Counted from the stretch's first letter, positions 31,451 through 50,836 are shown. The stretch is DNA of 64,000 nt from Xanthomonas rydalmerensis (GCF_033170385.1 NZ_CP126170.1:3930001-3994000); one strand, 5' to 3'. Program-made: numbers and translations. The notes: a model not told the origin generated them from the letters alone.

Positions 31451-32278
31451 TTAGCCCCTACGATCGCGGACGATGAATTGTTCGGTGCGCTTGTTATGGC
31501 GCGTCTTGTAACCCTTGGTCGGGACACCCCACGGGGTGACCGGATGCGGATTACCCTGACCGGCCTTCGCCTCACCACCACCGTGCGGGTGGTCGACCGG
31601 GTTCATGGCCGCACCGCGAACGGTCGGACGCACGCCGCGCCAGCGCTTCGCGCCCGCCTTGCCCAGCTTCTCGAGGTTGTGCTCGTCGTTGCCGACTTCG
31701 CCGATGGTGGCGCGGCACTCGGCCGGCACCTTGCGCATTTCGCCGGAGCGCAGACGCAGGGTGGCGTAGATGCCTTCACGCGCGACCAGCTGCACCGCGG
31801 CGCCGGCGGCACGCGCAATCTGCGCGCCCTTGCCCGGCTTCAGCTCGATCCCGTGGACGGTGGTACCGACCGGGATGTTGCGCAGCGGCAGGGTGTTGCC
31901 GGTCTTGATCGGCGCATCCGAACCCGCGATCACCTGGTCGCCGGCCTTCAGGCCCTTCGGCGCGATGATGTAGCGGCGCTCGCCGTCGGCGTAGCACAGC
32001 AGGGCGATATGGGCGGTGCGGTTGGGATCGTATTCGATCCGCTCCACGCGCGCCGGGATACCTTCCTTGTTGCGCTTGAAGTCGATGACGCGGTAGTGCT
32101 GCTTGTGGCCACCGCCGACGTGGCGGGTGGTGATGCGGCCGTGGTGGTTACGACCACCGGACTTGCTCTGCTTTTCCACCAGTGCAGCGTGCGGGGCGCC
32201 CTTGTGCAGATCGGGCGTGACCACGCGCACGGCCGAACGACGGCCTGCGGAGGTGGGCTTGAATTTCATCAATGGCAT
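31451..32278 (-). CDS. rplB: 50S ribosomal protein L2
   Basis: L2 is needed for subunit joining and supports the peptidyl transferase centre. The 275-residue protein carries [20 protein letters not shown] and the C-terminal [20 protein letters not shown], with the conserved histidine near the active centre. It follows rplW after 10 bases in the S10 operon. Confidence 0.99.
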   Translation of the reverse strand: MPLMKFKPTSAGRRSAVRVVTPDLHKGAPHAALVEKQSKSGGRNHHGRITTRHVGGGHKQHYRVIDFKRNKEGIPARVERIEYDPNRTAHIALLCYADGERRYIIAPKGLKAGDQVIAGSDAPIKTGNTLPLRNIPVGTTVHGIELKPGKGAQIARAAGAAVQLVAREGIYATLRLRSGEMRKVPAECRATIGEVGNDEHNLEKLGKAGAKRWRGVRPTVRGAAMNPVDHPHGGGEAKAGQGNPHPVTPWGVPTKGYKTRHNKRTEQFIVRDRRG

Positions 32279-32288
32279 GGGATGTACC

Positions 32289-32588
32289 TCAGGCCTTGGC
32301 CGTTACGTCGATGGACTGGCCTTCGGCCAGACGCACGTACGCCTTGCGCCAATCGCCGCGACGACCGCTGCGCGAACGGAAGGACTTGTTCTTGCCCTTG
32401 ACGTTCAACACGTTGACCGACTCGACCTTGACGTCGAACAGCTGCTCGACCGCGGCCTTGACATCGGCCTTGGTGGCTTCGTTCGAAATCTCGAAGACGT
32501 ACTGATTGGAGAGTTCCTGCAGGCGCGCGGTCTTTTCGGAGACACGCGGAGCGCGCAGCACGCTGAAGATTTTTTCGTTGCTGCTCAT
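32289..32588 (-). CDS. rplW: 50S ribosomal protein L23
   Basis: L23 is the main docking site for trigger factor and SRP at the tunnel exit. The 99-residue protein has [20 protein letters not shown] and [20 protein letters not shown]. The start at 32588 forms an ATGA overlap with the rplD stop, a sign of translational coupling. Confidence 0.98.
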   Translation of the reverse strand: MSSNEKIFSVLRAPRVSEKTARLQELSNQYVFEISNEATKADVKAAVEQLFDVKVESVNVLNVKGKNKSFRSRSGRRGDWRKAYVRLAEGQSIDVTAKA

Positions 32589-33190
32589 GCCAGCCACTCC
32601 TCGACCTTCTTGACCGCATCGGCGGTGATCACGACCGTATCGGCCCCGACCAGCGACACCGGATCCAGGCCCTGCACGTCGCGCACTTCCACGTAGGGAA
32701 GGTTGCGGGCGGACAGGTACAGATGCTCGGACGCTTCTTCGGTCACGATCAGCGGGCGCTTGCCCACTTCCAGACCCTTCAGCTTCTCAATCAGGCCCTT
32801 GGTCTTGCTGGCCTCGACGTCGAACGCGTCGACGACCATCAGGCGGCCCTGGCGGTTCAGTTCCGAGAGGATCGCGCAGATGGCCGCGCGGTACATCTTG
32901 CGGTTGACCTTCTGCTCGAAGCTGCGCGGCTTGGCCGCGAAGGTCACGCCACCGCCGACGAAGATCGGAGCGGTCAGCGCGCCGTGGCGAGCGCCACCGC
33001 CCTTCTGCTTCTTCGACTTCTTGGTGGTGCCGTTGACTTCCGAACGCGTCTTCTGCGCCTTGGTGCCGGCGCGGCCGGCGTTGCGATAAGCGACGACGAC
33101 CTGGTGAACCAGATCCTCGCTGAAATCGCGGCCGAACACGGCATCGGAGACCGAGACCTTGTTGTTGCTACCCGTGATAACGAGTTCCAT
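32585..33190 (-). CDS. rplD: 50S ribosomal protein L4
   Basis: L4 reaches the exit tunnel by a long loop and, in E. coli, represses the S10 operon through the leader. The 201-residue protein begins [20 protein letters not shown] and has the loop sequence [26 protein letters not shown] lies eight bases before the ATG at 33190, in a 20-base region identical to that of rplV. The S10 leader here is about 156 bases. Confidence 0.99.
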   Translation of the reverse strand: MELVITGSNNKVSVSDAVFGRDFSEDLVHQVVVAYRNAGRAGTKAQKTRSEVNGTTKKSKKQKGGGARHGALTAPIFVGGGVTFAAKPRSFEQKVNRKMYRAAICAILSELNRQGRLMVVDAFDVEASKTKGLIEKLKGLEVGKRPLIVTEEASEHLYLSARNLPYVEVRDVQGLDPVSLVGADTVVITADAVKKVEEWLA

Positions 33191-33202
33191 CGTCATCTCT
33201 CC

Positions 33203-33853
33203 TTATGCCTTGCTAGCCGGACGCACGATCACGTCGCCACCGGCAGCGCCAGGCACAGCGCCGCGAATGGCGATCAGGCCACGCTCGACGTCGACCTTGA
33301 CCACTTCCAGATTCTGCGTGCTCTGCTGCACCGCGCCCATGTGGCCGGACATCTTCTTGCCCGGGAAAACGCGACCCGGGGTCTGGCGCTGACCCAGCGA
33401 ACCCGGCGCGCGATGCGACAGCGAGTTACCGTGGGTGGCATCGCCCATGCGGAAGTTGTGCCGCTTGATGGTGCCCTGGAAGCCCTTACCCTTGGTGACG
33501 CCCTGGACGTCGACCTTCTGGCCGACGGCGAAGATGTCCGCCTTGATTTCGCCGCCGACGGCGAACTCGCCCAGCTGCGCGTCCTCGACGCGGAACTCCC
33601 ACAGGCCGCGACCCGCTTCGACCTTCGCCTTGGCGAAATGGCCGGACGCCGGCTTGTTGACCAGCGCGGCGCGACGGGCGCCCACGGTGATCTGCACGGC
33701 GCTGTAGCCGTCGGCTTCGACGGTCTTGAGCTGGGTGATGCGGTTCGGGGTCGCTTCGATCAGGGTGACCGGGATGGAGCGGCCGTCTTCGGTGAAGACG
33801 CGGCTCATGCCGGCCTTGCGGCCCACGAAGCCCAACGAATACTTCTTCGTCAT
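33203..33853 (-). CDS. rplC: 50S ribosomal protein L3
   Basis: L3 starts large-subunit assembly and reaches the peptidyl transferase centre. The 216-residue protein begins [20 protein letters not shown] and keeps [20 protein letters not shown], which contains the glutamine methylated by PrmB in E. coli. It is 11 bases after rpsJ. Confidence 0.99.
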   Translation of the reverse strand: MTKKYSLGFVGRKAGMSRVFTEDGRSIPVTLIEATPNRITQLKTVEADGYSAVQITVGARRAALVNKPASGHFAKAKVEAGRGLWEFRVEDAQLGEFAVGGEIKADIFAVGQKVDVQGVTKGKGFQGTIKRHNFRMGDATHGNSLSHRAPGSLGQRQTPGRVFPGKKMSGHMGAVQQSTQNLEVVKVDVERGLIAIRGAVPGAAGGDVIVRPASKA

Positions 33854-33864
33854 GGTCGTAGTCC

Positions 33865-34176
<312 letters not shown>

Positions 34177-34339
34177 GACGGTGGGTTCCTTCGTTAAAAG
34201 AGCGACGGGCAAGGCCTCTGGGATACCTGCCCCGGTTGTTTCCTGATAGTCGTACCGCAGAGCATCCGGCTCGGCGGGGGCATTCCTTCCGCCCCAAAAA
34301 CTGGGGCAGACCAGTCGACCCGGCCTGCCCAGACGGAAA

Positions 34340-34368
34340 AGTATAATGCGCAGCTAGAGCAGCGTCAA
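34340..34368 (-). promoter_or_regulatory. Promoter P2 of the S10 operon
   Basis: On the minus strand TTGACG is followed after 17 bases by TATACT, nearly ideal for the main sigma factor. Transcription would start near 34332 and give a leader of about 156 bases before rpsJ. Confidence 0.8.
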
Positions 34369-34489
34369 CAACTCGGGGTTGTTGAGTGCTCCATGCGACG
34401 CGACCTTCCCGGTCCTGCGAACACGAGCGGCGTCCTGCCTCTCTTTTCGCTGTCTTGCCGGCGCCCTACCCAGGAACGCCGAGCCGCGC

Positions 34490-34518
34490 ATTATAGCGAC
34501 GACTTCACGCCTCCGCAA
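34490..34518 (-). promoter_or_regulatory. Promoter P1 of the S10 operon
   Basis: On the minus strand TTGCGG is followed after 17 bases by a perfect TATAAT. It is 150 bases upstream of P2 and beyond the tuf1 terminator, giving a leader of just over 300 bases. Confidence 0.65.
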
Positions 34519-34627
34519 CACCTCGCGGCAACAAATCGCCAGAACGTTCGCATGCCCGGAAACGACGAAGGGCCGGCTTGCGCCGACCCTTCGCGATGCC
34601 GACGACCGCAGTCGCTGGCGAATCCAA

Positions 34628-34647
34628 CCGGCGGCCTTGGCCGCCGG
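34628..34647 (-). terminator. Hairpin after tuf1
   Basis: A perfect nine-base stem CCGGCGGCC/GGCCGCCGG with a TT loop starts seven bases beyond the tuf1 stop codon. The same stem, with a GA loop, follows tuf2. The T run after it is short (TTGGATT). Confidence 0.7.
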
Positions 34648-34653
34648 AGGGCA

Positions 34654-35844
34654 TTACTTGATGATCTTGGCCACCACGCCGGCGCCGACGGTCCGGCCGC
34701 CTTCGCGGATCGCGAAGCGCAGGCCTTCGTCCATCGCCACCGGGTTGATCAGCGTCACCACCATCTTGACGTTGTCGCCCGGCATCACCATCTCCACGCC
34801 TTCCGGCAGCTGGCACGCGCCAGTGATATCGGTGGTGCGGAAGTAGAACTGCGGGCGATAGCCCTTGAAGAACGGGGTGTGACGGCCGCCCTCGTCCTTC
34901 GACAGCACGTACACTTCGGCTTCGAAGTCGGTATGCGGCTTGATCGAACCCGGCTTGCACAGCACCTGGCCGCGCTCCACGTCGTCACGCTTGGTGCCGC
35001 GCAGCAGCAGGCCCGCGTTGTCGCCCGCCTGGCCCTGGTCCAGCAGCTTACGGAACATTTCCACGCCGGTCACGGTGGTCTTCTGCGTCGCACGGATGCC
35101 GACGATTTCGATTTCGTCGCCCACCTTGATGATGCCGCGCTCGATACGGCCGGTCACCACGGTGCCGCGGCCCGAGATCGAGAACACGTCTTCCACCGGC
35201 ATCAGGAACGGCTTGTCCACGTCGCGCTGCGGCTCCGGGATGAACGAGTCCAGCGCGTCCACCAGCTTCAGGATCGCCGGCACGCCGATCTCGCTCTGGT
35301 CGCCTTCCAGCGCCAGGCGGGCCGAACCGTGGATGATCGGGGTGTCGTCGCCCGGGAAGTCGTACTTGCTCAGCAGCTCGCGCACTTCCATCTCGACCAG
35401 CTCGAGCAGTTCGGCGTCGTCGACCATGTCGGCCTTGTTCAGGAACACCACGATGTGCGGCACGCCGACCTGACGCGACAGCAGGATGTGCTCGCGGGTC
35501 TGCGGCATCGGGCCGTCAGCGGCCGAGCACACCAGGATCGCGCCGTCCATCTGCGCCGCACCGGTGATCATGTTCTTGACGTAGTCCGCGTGACCCGGGC
35601 AATCCACGTGCGCGTAGTGGCGCGTCGGGGATTCGTATTCCACGTGGGCGGTCGAGATCGTGATGCCGCGCGCCTTCTCTTCCGGCGCCGCGTCGATCGC
35701 GTCGTACGCCTTGAACTCGCCGCCGAAGCGCTCTGCGCCGATCTTGGTCAGCGCCGCGGTCAGCGTGGTCTTGCCGTGGTCGACGTGACCGATGGTGCCG
35801 ACGTTGACGTGCGGCTTGGTGCGCTCGAACTTACCCTTTGCCAT
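34654..35844 (-). CDS. tuf: Elongation factor Tu, copy 1
   Basis: EF-Tu brings aminoacyl-tRNA to the ribosomal A site as a GTP complex. G domain motifs are [21 protein letters not shown] and NKAD; domains 2 and 3 follow ([32 protein letters not shown]). The 396-residue protein is identical to that of the second tuf gene at 52113-53303. It is the last gene of the str operon, 89 bases after fusA, and is followed by a stable hairpin. Confidence 0.99.
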   Translation of the reverse strand: MAKGKFERTKPHVNVGTIGHVDHGKTTLTAALTKIGAERFGGEFKAYDAIDAAPEEKARGITISTAHVEYESPTRHYAHVDCPGHADYVKNMITGAAQMDGAILVCSAADGPMPQTREHILLSRQVGVPHIVVFLNKADMVDDAELLELVEMEVRELLSKYDFPGDDTPIIHGSARLALEGDQSEIGVPAILKLVDALDSFIPEPQRDVDKPFLMPVEDVFSISGRGTVVTGRIERGIIKVGDEIEIVGIRATQKTTVTGVEMFRKLLDQGQAGDNAGLLLRGTKRDDVERGQVLCKPGSIKPHTDFEAEVYVLSKDEGGRHTPFFKGYRPQFYFRTTDITGACQLPEGVEMVMPGDNVKMVVTLINPVAMDEGLRFAIREGGRTVGAGVVAKIIK

Positions 35845-35884
35845 GTCTCTCTACCTCGTGATTCGTATTGGGGGAACAGAGAGC

Positions 35885-35921
35885 GGGATGCGGCGCGGAC
35901 CTGGTCCGCCGCACGCATCCC
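35885..35921. other. Hairpin between fusA and tuf1
   Basis: GGGATGCG and CGCATCCC enclose an inner GCGGAC/GTCCGC stem, with small bulges; the flanks GAGC/GCTC extend the pairing. It fills most of the 89-base gap and may affect the higher expression of tuf relative to fusA. Confidence 0.5.
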
Positions 35922-35933
35922 GTCGCTCTAATC

Positions 35934-38024
<2,091 letters not shown>

Positions 38025-38164
38025 AGGGAGCCTCTCAAATTTCTTGGATTTCGGATGGCCGAACGCCGCCTTGCGGCGGCCTTCGGATTTGTGCCGCGCG
38101 CGACGGCGCAGCTAGCAGCACTTCTAGATAGTGCTGACGGGCCCCGTTTCCAAGGCCCGGAAGG

Positions 38165-38632
38165 TCACCAGCGGTAGTGCGCGAACGCCTTGTTCGCTTC
38201 CGCCATGCGGTGAGTCTCTTCACGCTTCTTGATGGCGCCACCACGGTTTTCCGAGGCGTCGACCAGCTCGGCCGCCAGCTTGCGCGGCATCGAGTTCTCG
38301 CCACGCTTGCGCGCCGAGTCGATCAGCCAGCGCATCGCCAGCGCCATGCGACGGGAGGAACGCACCTCGACCGGCACCTGATAGGTGGCACCGCCGACGC
38401 GGCGCGACTTGACTTCGACCGCCGGAGCGACGTTGTCCAGCGCCTTCTGCACCAGCTCGACCGCATTGGGGTTCTTCTCGCCGATGACGTCCATCGCGCC
38501 GTACACGATCTTTTCGGCGACCGACTTCTTGCCGCTCAGCATCACCATGTTGATGAAGCGGGCGATGGTTTCACTCCCGTGCTTGGGATCCGGGAGAACG
38601 GCGCGCTGCGGCGTATTACCTTTACGTGACAT
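38165..38632 (-). CDS. rpsG: 30S ribosomal protein S7
   Basis: S7 starts assembly of the 3' domain of 16S rRNA and represses the str operon in E. coli. The 155-residue protein begins [20 protein letters not shown] and ends with [14 protein letters not shown]. It lies 11 bases after rpsL. Confidence 0.99.
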   Translation of the reverse strand: MSRKGNTPQRAVLPDPKHGSETIARFINMVMLSGKKSVAEKIVYGAMDVIGEKNPNAVELVQKALDNVAPAVEVKSRRVGGATYQVPVEVRSSRRMALAMRWLIDSARKRGENSMPRKLAAELVDASENRGGAIKKREETHRMAEANKAFAHYRW

Positions 38633-38643
38633 GTGTGCTTCCC

Positions 38644-39021
38644 TTAGCTCTTCTTCGGACGCTTGGCGCCGTACTTGGAACGACCCTGGCGACGCTTGGC
38701 GACGCCGGCGGCATCGAGCGAACCGCGCACGGTGTGGTAGCGCACGCCCGGCAGATCCTTGACGCGACCGCCGCGGATCAGGACCACGGAGTGCTCCTGC
38801 AGGTTGTGGCCTTCGCCGCCGATGTAGCTGATGACCTCTTCCTGGTTGGTCAGGCGCACCTTGGCGACCTTACGCAGGGCCGAGTTCGGCTTCTTCGGGG
38901 TGGTGGTGTACACGCGCGTGCAGACGCCACGGCGCTGCGGGCACTTGTCCAGCGCCGGAGAGGCGCTCTTGTAGGTGGTCGCCTGCCGCGGCTTGCGGAC
39001 CAGCTGGTTGATCGTCGCCAT
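38644..39021 (-). CDS. rpsL: 30S ribosomal protein S12
   Basis: S12 is at the decoding centre and sets translation accuracy. The 125-residue protein begins [20 protein letters not shown]. Lys43 ([12 protein letters not shown]) and Lys88 ([10 protein letters not shown]) are both present, so the gene has the streptomycin-sensitive form. It is the first gene of the str operon, with a promoter and a leader hairpin upstream. Confidence 0.99.
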   Translation of the reverse strand: MATINQLVRKPRQATTYKSASPALDKCPQRRGVCTRVYTTTPKKPNSALRKVAKVRLTNQEEVISYIGGEGHNLQEHSVVLIRGGRVKDLPGVRYHTVRGSLDAAGVAKRRQGRSKYGAKRPKKS

Positions 39022-39072
39022 CAGGTAGATTCTTCTGATTGAGGCCGTCGGGCCTGGATGCGTGAAAACGAA

Positions 39073-39095
39073 GGCAGGCCGAAGGACGGCCTGCC
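39073..39095 (-). promoter_or_regulatory. Attenuator-like hairpin in the rpsL leader
   Basis: On the minus strand GGCAGGCC and GGCCTGCC pair across a seven-base loop, followed by TTCGTTTTC. It lies only about ten bases after the expected transcription start of the rpsL promoter and about 50 bases before the rpsL start codon. The form fits a weak intrinsic terminator or attenuator. Confidence 0.55.
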
Positions 39096-39105
39096 GAGAC
39101 AGGAA

Positions 39106-39135
39106 AGTATAGCGGGCAAGTCAAAGCGCCGTCAA
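39106..39135 (-). promoter_or_regulatory. Promoter of the str operon
   Basis: On the minus strand TTGACG is followed after 18 bases by TATACT. It lies between the rpoC hairpins and rpsL and gives a leader of about 75 bases. The sequence after the -10 is not GC-rich. Confidence 0.7.
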
Positions 39136-39179
39136 CACAACGGAATTTTTACTTGCTGGCCCATCCGGGGCCGGAATAC

Positions 39180-39235
39180 GGGGCGCGTCCGCTGCGCCCC
39201 CTTTCACTTGGAACGACGGTCCCGCGGACGGGACC
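39180..39235 (-). terminator. Two tandem hairpins after rpoC
   Basis: GGTCCCG/CGGGACC (39218-39235) and GGGGCGC/GCGCCCC (39180-39200) follow the rpoC stop codon in turn. Neither has a clear T run, so termination may be partial or need Rho. They mark the border of the rif and str operons. Confidence 0.55.
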
Positions 39236-39250
39236 GGTCCGGCTTGCTGT

Positions 39251-43468
<4,218 letters not shown>

Positions 43469-43479
43469 TTGATTTCTCC

Positions 43480-43508
43480 GGGAATCGGGAATAGCGAATA
43501 GGGAATCG
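43480..43508. repeat. GGGAAT variant heptad repeat between rpoB and rpoC
   Basis: GGGAATCGGGAATAGCGAAT and then AGGGAATCG form a heptad run related to the GGGATT family, right before the rpoC ribosome binding site. A weaker ATTCCC copy lies on the other side of the gap near 43588. Confidence 0.55.
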
Positions 43509-43519
43509 TTGGAAGCGGA

Positions 43520-43584
43520 GAGTCGGGACAGGAAACGCGGGCGGCCTGTCGGCACACGCCCGGGCGGTTTCCTAGTCCCGACTC
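43520..43584. repeat. Long inverted repeat between rpoB and rpoC
   Basis: GAGTCGGGACAGGAAAC (43520-43536) faces GTTTCCTAGTCCCGACTC (43567-43584). The arms match over 17 bases with one extra base, around a 30-base loop. The mRNA would fold into a long stem just after the rpoB stop codon; RNase III-type processing is one possible use. Confidence 0.7.
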
Positions 43585-43598
43585 CTCATTCCCTGCCC

Positions 43599-47750
<4,152 letters not shown>

Positions 47751-47811
47751 GAGGTATCACCTTGGCTGATGCGGGCCACGCGTCCGCGGCCCTGAGTGAA
47801 CATAAATTGTC

Positions 47812-47868
47812 AGTTGGAAGTCGCTGGTATTGCCGGCACCAGCACGCCTTCTCCCGCTACTTCCAACT
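47812..47868. repeat. Inverted repeat upstream of rpoB
   Basis: AGTTGGAAGT (47812-47821) and ACTTCCAACT (47859-47868) are perfect ten-base arms around 37 bases. It is the structured element nearest to the rpoB start, about 60 bases upstream. Confidence 0.55.
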
Positions 47869-47885
47869 ACCAACTCGATGAGAAC

Positions 47886-47961
47886 GAGATTGGGGATGAG
47901 GGGATTCGGGATGGGTCGACGACCGCCTCTCGAATCTCCGATGCCGAATATCCAATCCCGG
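47886..47961. repeat. GGGATT-family hairpin repeat between rplL and rpoB
   Basis: A left arm of GAGATTGGGGATGAGGGGAT and on (to about 47914) faces a right arm CTCGAATCTCCGATGCCGAA with ATCCAATCCC (47928-47961). The arms are more diverged than in other copies but keep the heptad spacing. Confidence 0.6.
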
Positions 47962-47978
47962 CATTGCAACAACGGCCA

Positions 47979-48006
47979 AAGGCCGGGGGCTTTCGCCCCC
48001 AGCCTT
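47979..48006 (-). terminator. Attenuator-like hairpin between rplL and rpoB
   Basis: On the minus strand the stem AAGGC-GGGGGC pairs with GCCCCC-GCCTT (one mismatch) and closes on a GAAA tetraloop. It is followed by TGGCCGTTGTTGC, without a clear T run. In E. coli a partial terminator lies at this very place and sets the ratio of ribosomal protein to polymerase subunits. Confidence 0.55.
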
Positions 48007-48009
48007 CAG

Positions 48010-48037
48010 TGCATCGCCTTGAACGGCTGGCGATGCA
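48010..48037. other. Hairpin directly after rplL
   Basis: TGCATCGCC and GGCGATGCA form a perfect nine-base stem with a ten-base loop, nine bases beyond the rplL stop codon. It probably protects or processes the rplL message. Confidence 0.55.
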
Positions 48038-48046
48038 AGGGACTGC

Positions 48047-48415
48047 TTACTTGACTTCGACCTTCGCGCCAGCGGCTTCCAGGTCCTTCTTGAACTTGTC
48101 GGCGTCTTCCTTGGACACGGCTTCCTTCAGCACGCCGCCGGCCTCGGTGAGGTCCTTGGCTTCCTTCAGGCCCAGGCCGGTGATGGCGCGGACGGCCTTG
48201 ATGACGTCGACCTTCTTGGCGCCGGCGTCGATCAGGATGACGTTGAACTCGGTCTGCTCTTCGACCGGAGCGGCGGCCACGGCCGGACCGGCAGCGGCGA
48301 CCGGGGCGGCGGCGGAGACGCCGAACTTGTCTTCGATGGCCTTGACCAGCTCCATCACTTCCATGAGGGTCTTTTCGGCGATTGCGTCGACGATCTGCTC
48401 GTTAGACAGGGACAT
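48047..48415 (-). CDS. rplL: 50S ribosomal protein L7/L12
   Basis: This is the multicopy stalk protein that recruits translation factors. The 122-residue protein has the N-terminal dimer domain ([20 protein letters not shown]), an alanine-rich hinge and the C-terminal factor-binding domain ([20 protein letters not shown]). It lies 63 bases after rplJ. Confidence 0.99.
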   Translation of the reverse strand: MSLSNEQIVDAIAEKTLMEVMELVKAIEDKFGVSAAAPVAAAGPAVAAAPVEEQTEFNVILIDAGAKKVDVIKAVRAITGLGLKEAKDLTEAGGVLKEAVSKEDADKFKKDLEAAGAKVEVK

Positions 48416-48478
48416 TGTGATTACCTTTGGAATTTTTTCTGGATGAGGTTCTAGTGAACCGTTTCAGGTGTCGCGAAC

Positions 48479-49021
48479 TTAAGCCGTTTCGGCTGGGGCT
48501 TCCGCTTCGGCGTCGGCGGGAGCGGCGTCGCCGCCACCCTGCTTGTCGCCCACAGCCTTGACCGCACGGGCGAACATGCTCGCCGGCTCGGCCAGGACGC
48601 GTGCCAGCATGGCCAGCGCCTGCTCGCGGGTCGGCAGCGACGCCAACACCTCGAGATGAGCGGCCGGATACAGCTGACCACCCAGCGACACGACCTTGGC
48701 CTGCAGCTTGTCGTTACCCTTGGCGAATTCCTTGATCAGACGACCGGCAGCGCCGGGTTCTTCCGTCGAGAACGCATACAGCAGCGGACCGACCAGCGCG
48801 TCCTGGACGCACTCGTATTCGGTACCGGCAACGGCACGCGCGGCCAGGGTGTTCTTGACAACACGCAAGTACACACCGGTTTCGCGCGCCTTCTTGCGCA
48901 TCGCGGTCATTTGCGAGACCGTGATGCCGGCGTACTCGGCAGCAACCAAGGAGTGGGCCTTCGCGGCGACGTCGGCCAGTTCGGCGACGACTTCTTGCTT
49001 CTGGGACAGATTGAGAGCCAT
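48479..49021 (-). CDS. rplJ: 50S ribosomal protein L10
   Basis: L10 anchors L7/L12 dimers on the ribosome and represses its own operon in E. coli. The 180-residue protein begins [20 protein letters not shown]; a helical C-terminal tail for L7/L12 binding ends in an acidic, alanine-rich stretch. It has a 484-base leader, much longer than the gaps around it. Confidence 0.99.
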   Translation of the reverse strand: MALNLSQKQEVVAELADVAAKAHSLVAAEYAGITVSQMTAMRKKARETGVYLRVVKNTLAARAVAGTEYECVQDALVGPLLYAFSTEEPGAAGRLIKEFAKGNDKLQAKVVSLGGQLYPAAHLEVLASLPTREQALAMLARVLAEPASMFARAVKAVGDKQGGGDAAPADAEAEAPAETA

Positions 49022-49094
49022 TGCACTCCTCCGTTAAAGCCGGGAGTTGAAATGCGCGACCTGGGATGCGTCAGGAGCGATACCGCCGCTCTTG

Positions 49095-49123
49095 CCAATC
49101 CCCAATCCCGAATCCCGAATCCC
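49095..49123. repeat. GGGATT-family repeat, single arm, before rplJ
   Basis: Four units in the AATCCC direction (CCAATCCCCAATCCCGAATC and on). No facing arm is near, so it does not form a hairpin alone. It lies about 75 bases upstream of the rplJ start. Confidence 0.65.
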
Positions 49124-49470
49124 TGCTTCAAACTTACTCCGCTCGCGGCTCCTGCCGCTTGCGGTCCTGGGCGGCCTCCTTCCTGGATGCCGGGGATGCC
49201 GCATGGCATCCCAGTTGGTGGCCGTTCCAGACCTGGAGTGAGCGCGCCCGGAACCCCGGGTTGGCCTGCACCAGAAAAACTCCAGAAAGGCGGCACCATC
49301 TACGCCGGCACATCCCCGAGGGGACTGGATTAAGCGATCCCGCTGTACCGACGGCGACTCCTTGCCATTGCGAGCTTCCGTGCCCGTCGTCGGTGTGCGC
49401 AGACCGCGCCTGCGGTCTTTGACGGCTTCGCGTCGGGTTGCCCCTGGCGACGCCTTCAAAAGGGTGAAAC

Positions 49471-49497
49471 CGGCGCCGCACCTCGCGGGCGGCGCCG
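49471..49497 (-). terminator. Hairpin after rplA
   Basis: A perfect nine-base stem with a nine-base loop begins nine bases beyond the rplA stop codon and is followed on the minus strand by GTTTCACCCTTTT. It may partly end the rplKA transcript. Confidence 0.6.
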
Positions 49498-49505
49498 TGT
49501 TGCGA

Positions 49506-50204
49506 TTACTTCAGGGACAGCGACGCCTGATCGACGGTGACGCCCGGACCCATGGTCGAGCTCACCGAGATCTTCTGCAGGTAGGTGCCCTTCGAGGTCG
49601 CCGGCTTGGCCTTGACCAGGTCCAGCAGCAGCGCCTGCAGGTTGCTCTTCAGCGCGTCGTCTTCGAAGCTGGCCTTGCCGATGGTGCAGTGGATGATGCC
49701 GGCCTTGTCGGTGCGGTAGCGCACCTGGCCCGACTTGGCGTTCTTGACCGCTTCGGCCGGGTTGGCGGACACGGTGCCGACCTTGGGGTTCGGCATCAGG
49801 CCGCGCGGGCCCAGCAGGGTGCCCAGCTTGCCGACGACGCGCATCGCGTCCGGGGTGGCGATGACCACGTCGTAGTTCAGGTCGCCACCCTGCATCTTCT
49901 CGGCCAGGTCGTCCATGCCGACGGCTTCGGCACCGGCGGCCAGCGCCTCATCGGCCTTGGCGCCGGCGGGGGCGAACACCGCCACGCGCACGCTCTTGCC
50001 GGTACCGGCCGGCAGCACGGTGGAACCGCGCACCTGCTGGTCGGACTTCTTCGCGTCCACGCCCAGGCGCACGGCCACGTCGACGGCTTCGACGAACTTG
50101 GCCTTGCTGGTGGTCTTGACGATCTTCAGCGCTTCGTCGATCGAATACGCCTTGCCCGGCTGCACCGCAGCACGGATCGCTTTCTGTCGCTTGGTCTGTG
50201 CCAT
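49506..50204 (-). CDS. rplA: 50S ribosomal protein L1
   Basis: L1 forms the mobile stalk that guides E-site tRNA out and, in E. coli, represses rplKA. The 232-residue protein begins [20 protein letters not shown] and has [20 protein letters not shown]. It is three bases after rplK, so the pair is surely cotranscribed. Confidence 0.99.
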   Translation of the reverse strand: MAQTKRQKAIRAAVQPGKAYSIDEALKIVKTTSKAKFVEAVDVAVRLGVDAKKSDQQVRGSTVLPAGTGKSVRVAVFAPAGAKADEALAAGAEAVGMDDLAEKMQGGDLNYDVVIATPDAMRVVGKLGTLLGPRGLMPNPKVGTVSANPAEAVKNAKSGQVRYRTDKAGIIHCTIGKASFEDDALKSNLQALLLDLVKAKPATSKGTYLQKISVSSTMGPGVTVDQASLSLK

Positions 50205-50207
50205 TGC

Positions 50208-50636
50208 TTAACCCTCCACCGTCAGGCCCATGCTGCGGGCAGAACCCGCAATCGTGCGTACCGCCGCTTCCAGCTCGGCCGCCGTCAGGTCGGCTTCCTT
50301 CGCCTTGGCGATCTCTTCGAGCTGCTTGCGGGTCACCTTGCCCACCTTCTCGGTGTTCGGGCGCTTGGAGCCGGAGCTGACGCCCGCGGCCTTCTTCAGC
50401 AGCACGCTGGCCGGGGTGCTCTTGGTGACGAAGGTGAAGGTACGGTCCGAGTAGGCCGTGATGATGACCGGAGTCGGCAGGCCCGGCTCCAGCTTCTGCG
50501 TGGCGGCATTGAACGCCTTGCAGAATTCCATGATGTTCAGGCCGCGCTGACCCAGCGCAGGACCGACCGGCGGCGAGGGGTTGGCCTGACCGGCCTTCAC
50601 CTGCAGCTTGATGTAACCGACGACTTTCTTTGCCAT
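50208..50636 (-). CDS. rplK: 50S ribosomal protein L11
   Basis: L11 is in the GTPase-associated centre and is needed for RelA activation. The 142-residue protein has [20 protein letters not shown] and the C-terminal rRNA-binding domain ending [14 protein letters not shown] 200-base gap with an extended -10 promoter separates it from nusG. Confidence 0.99.
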   Translation of the reverse strand: MAKKVVGYIKLQVKAGQANPSPPVGPALGQRGLNIMEFCKAFNAATQKLEPGLPTPVIITAYSDRTFTFVTKSTPASVLLKKAAGVSSGSKRPNTEKVGKVTRKQLEEIAKAKEADLTAAELEAAVRTIAGSARSMGLTVEG

Positions 50637-50730
50637 TTTAGTGTCTCCGGGTGCTAGCGCCTAAACCGCAGGCTCCCCATCGCGACGGGAAAATCACGTG
50701 TCCCGCCATCACGTTTTTGAAGTGCGCAGA

Positions 50731-50750
50731 AAGCCGCCTCGCGGCGGCTT
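50731..50750 (-). terminator. Hairpin between nusG and rplK
   Basis: AAGCCGCC and GGCGGCTT form a perfect eight-base stem with a four-base loop; on the minus strand it is followed by TCTGCGC. Flanking GCAGA/TCTGC-like bases extend the pairing. It lies downstream of the extended -10 and so would be in the rplK leader. Confidence 0.5.
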
Positions 50751-50789
50751 CCGTTCTGCCCGGCGGCTTGCCTGGACAGGGAGCCGCGC

Positions 50790-50798
50790 AGTATAGCA
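50790..50798 (-). promoter_or_regulatory. Extended -10 promoter for rplKA
   Basis: The minus strand reads TGCTATACT, an extended -10 identical to the one upstream of rpsM. No good -35 is seen. E. coli has a promoter at the same place between nusG and rplK. Confidence 0.55.
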
Positions 50799-50810
50799 GA
50801 GATTTTGGCG

Positions 50811-50830
50811 CCCGGCGCAGCCGCGCCGGG
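50811..50830 (-). terminator. Hairpin after nusG
   Basis: CCCGGCGC and GCGCCGGG form an eight-base stem around AGCC, six bases beyond the nusG stop codon. There is no T run, so termination is doubtful; it separates secE-nusG from the rplK promoter. Confidence 0.5.
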
Positions 50831-50836
50831 GCGGGC

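Larger units (their letters stand above)
34177..34653 (-). other. tuf1-rpsJ gap: S10 operon promoters and leader
   Basis: This 477-base gap holds no gene. From tuf1 to rpsJ it contains the tuf1 terminator hairpin, a TTGCGG/TATAAT promoter, a TTGACG/TATACT promoter overlapped by an inverted repeat (CAACAAC/GTTGTTG at 34366-34384), and a leader hairpin GCCCCA/TGGGGC (34291-34307). So the S10 operon probably starts its own transcripts here and does not rely only on read-through from the str operon. Confidence 0.7.
49022..49505 (-). other. rplA-rplJ gap: long leader of the rplJL operon
   Basis: This 484-base gap has no supported gene. After rplA it carries the stem CGGCGCCGC/GCGGCGCCG (49471-49497), followed on the minus strand by GTTTCACCCTTTT, then AGACCGC/GCGGTCT (49401-49418). 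Nearer rplJ a C-rich heptad repeat lies at 49095-49123. The middle (about 49270-49345) is where an L10-binding leader would be expected, but I cannot prove it. I see no clear promoter. Confidence 0.6.
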
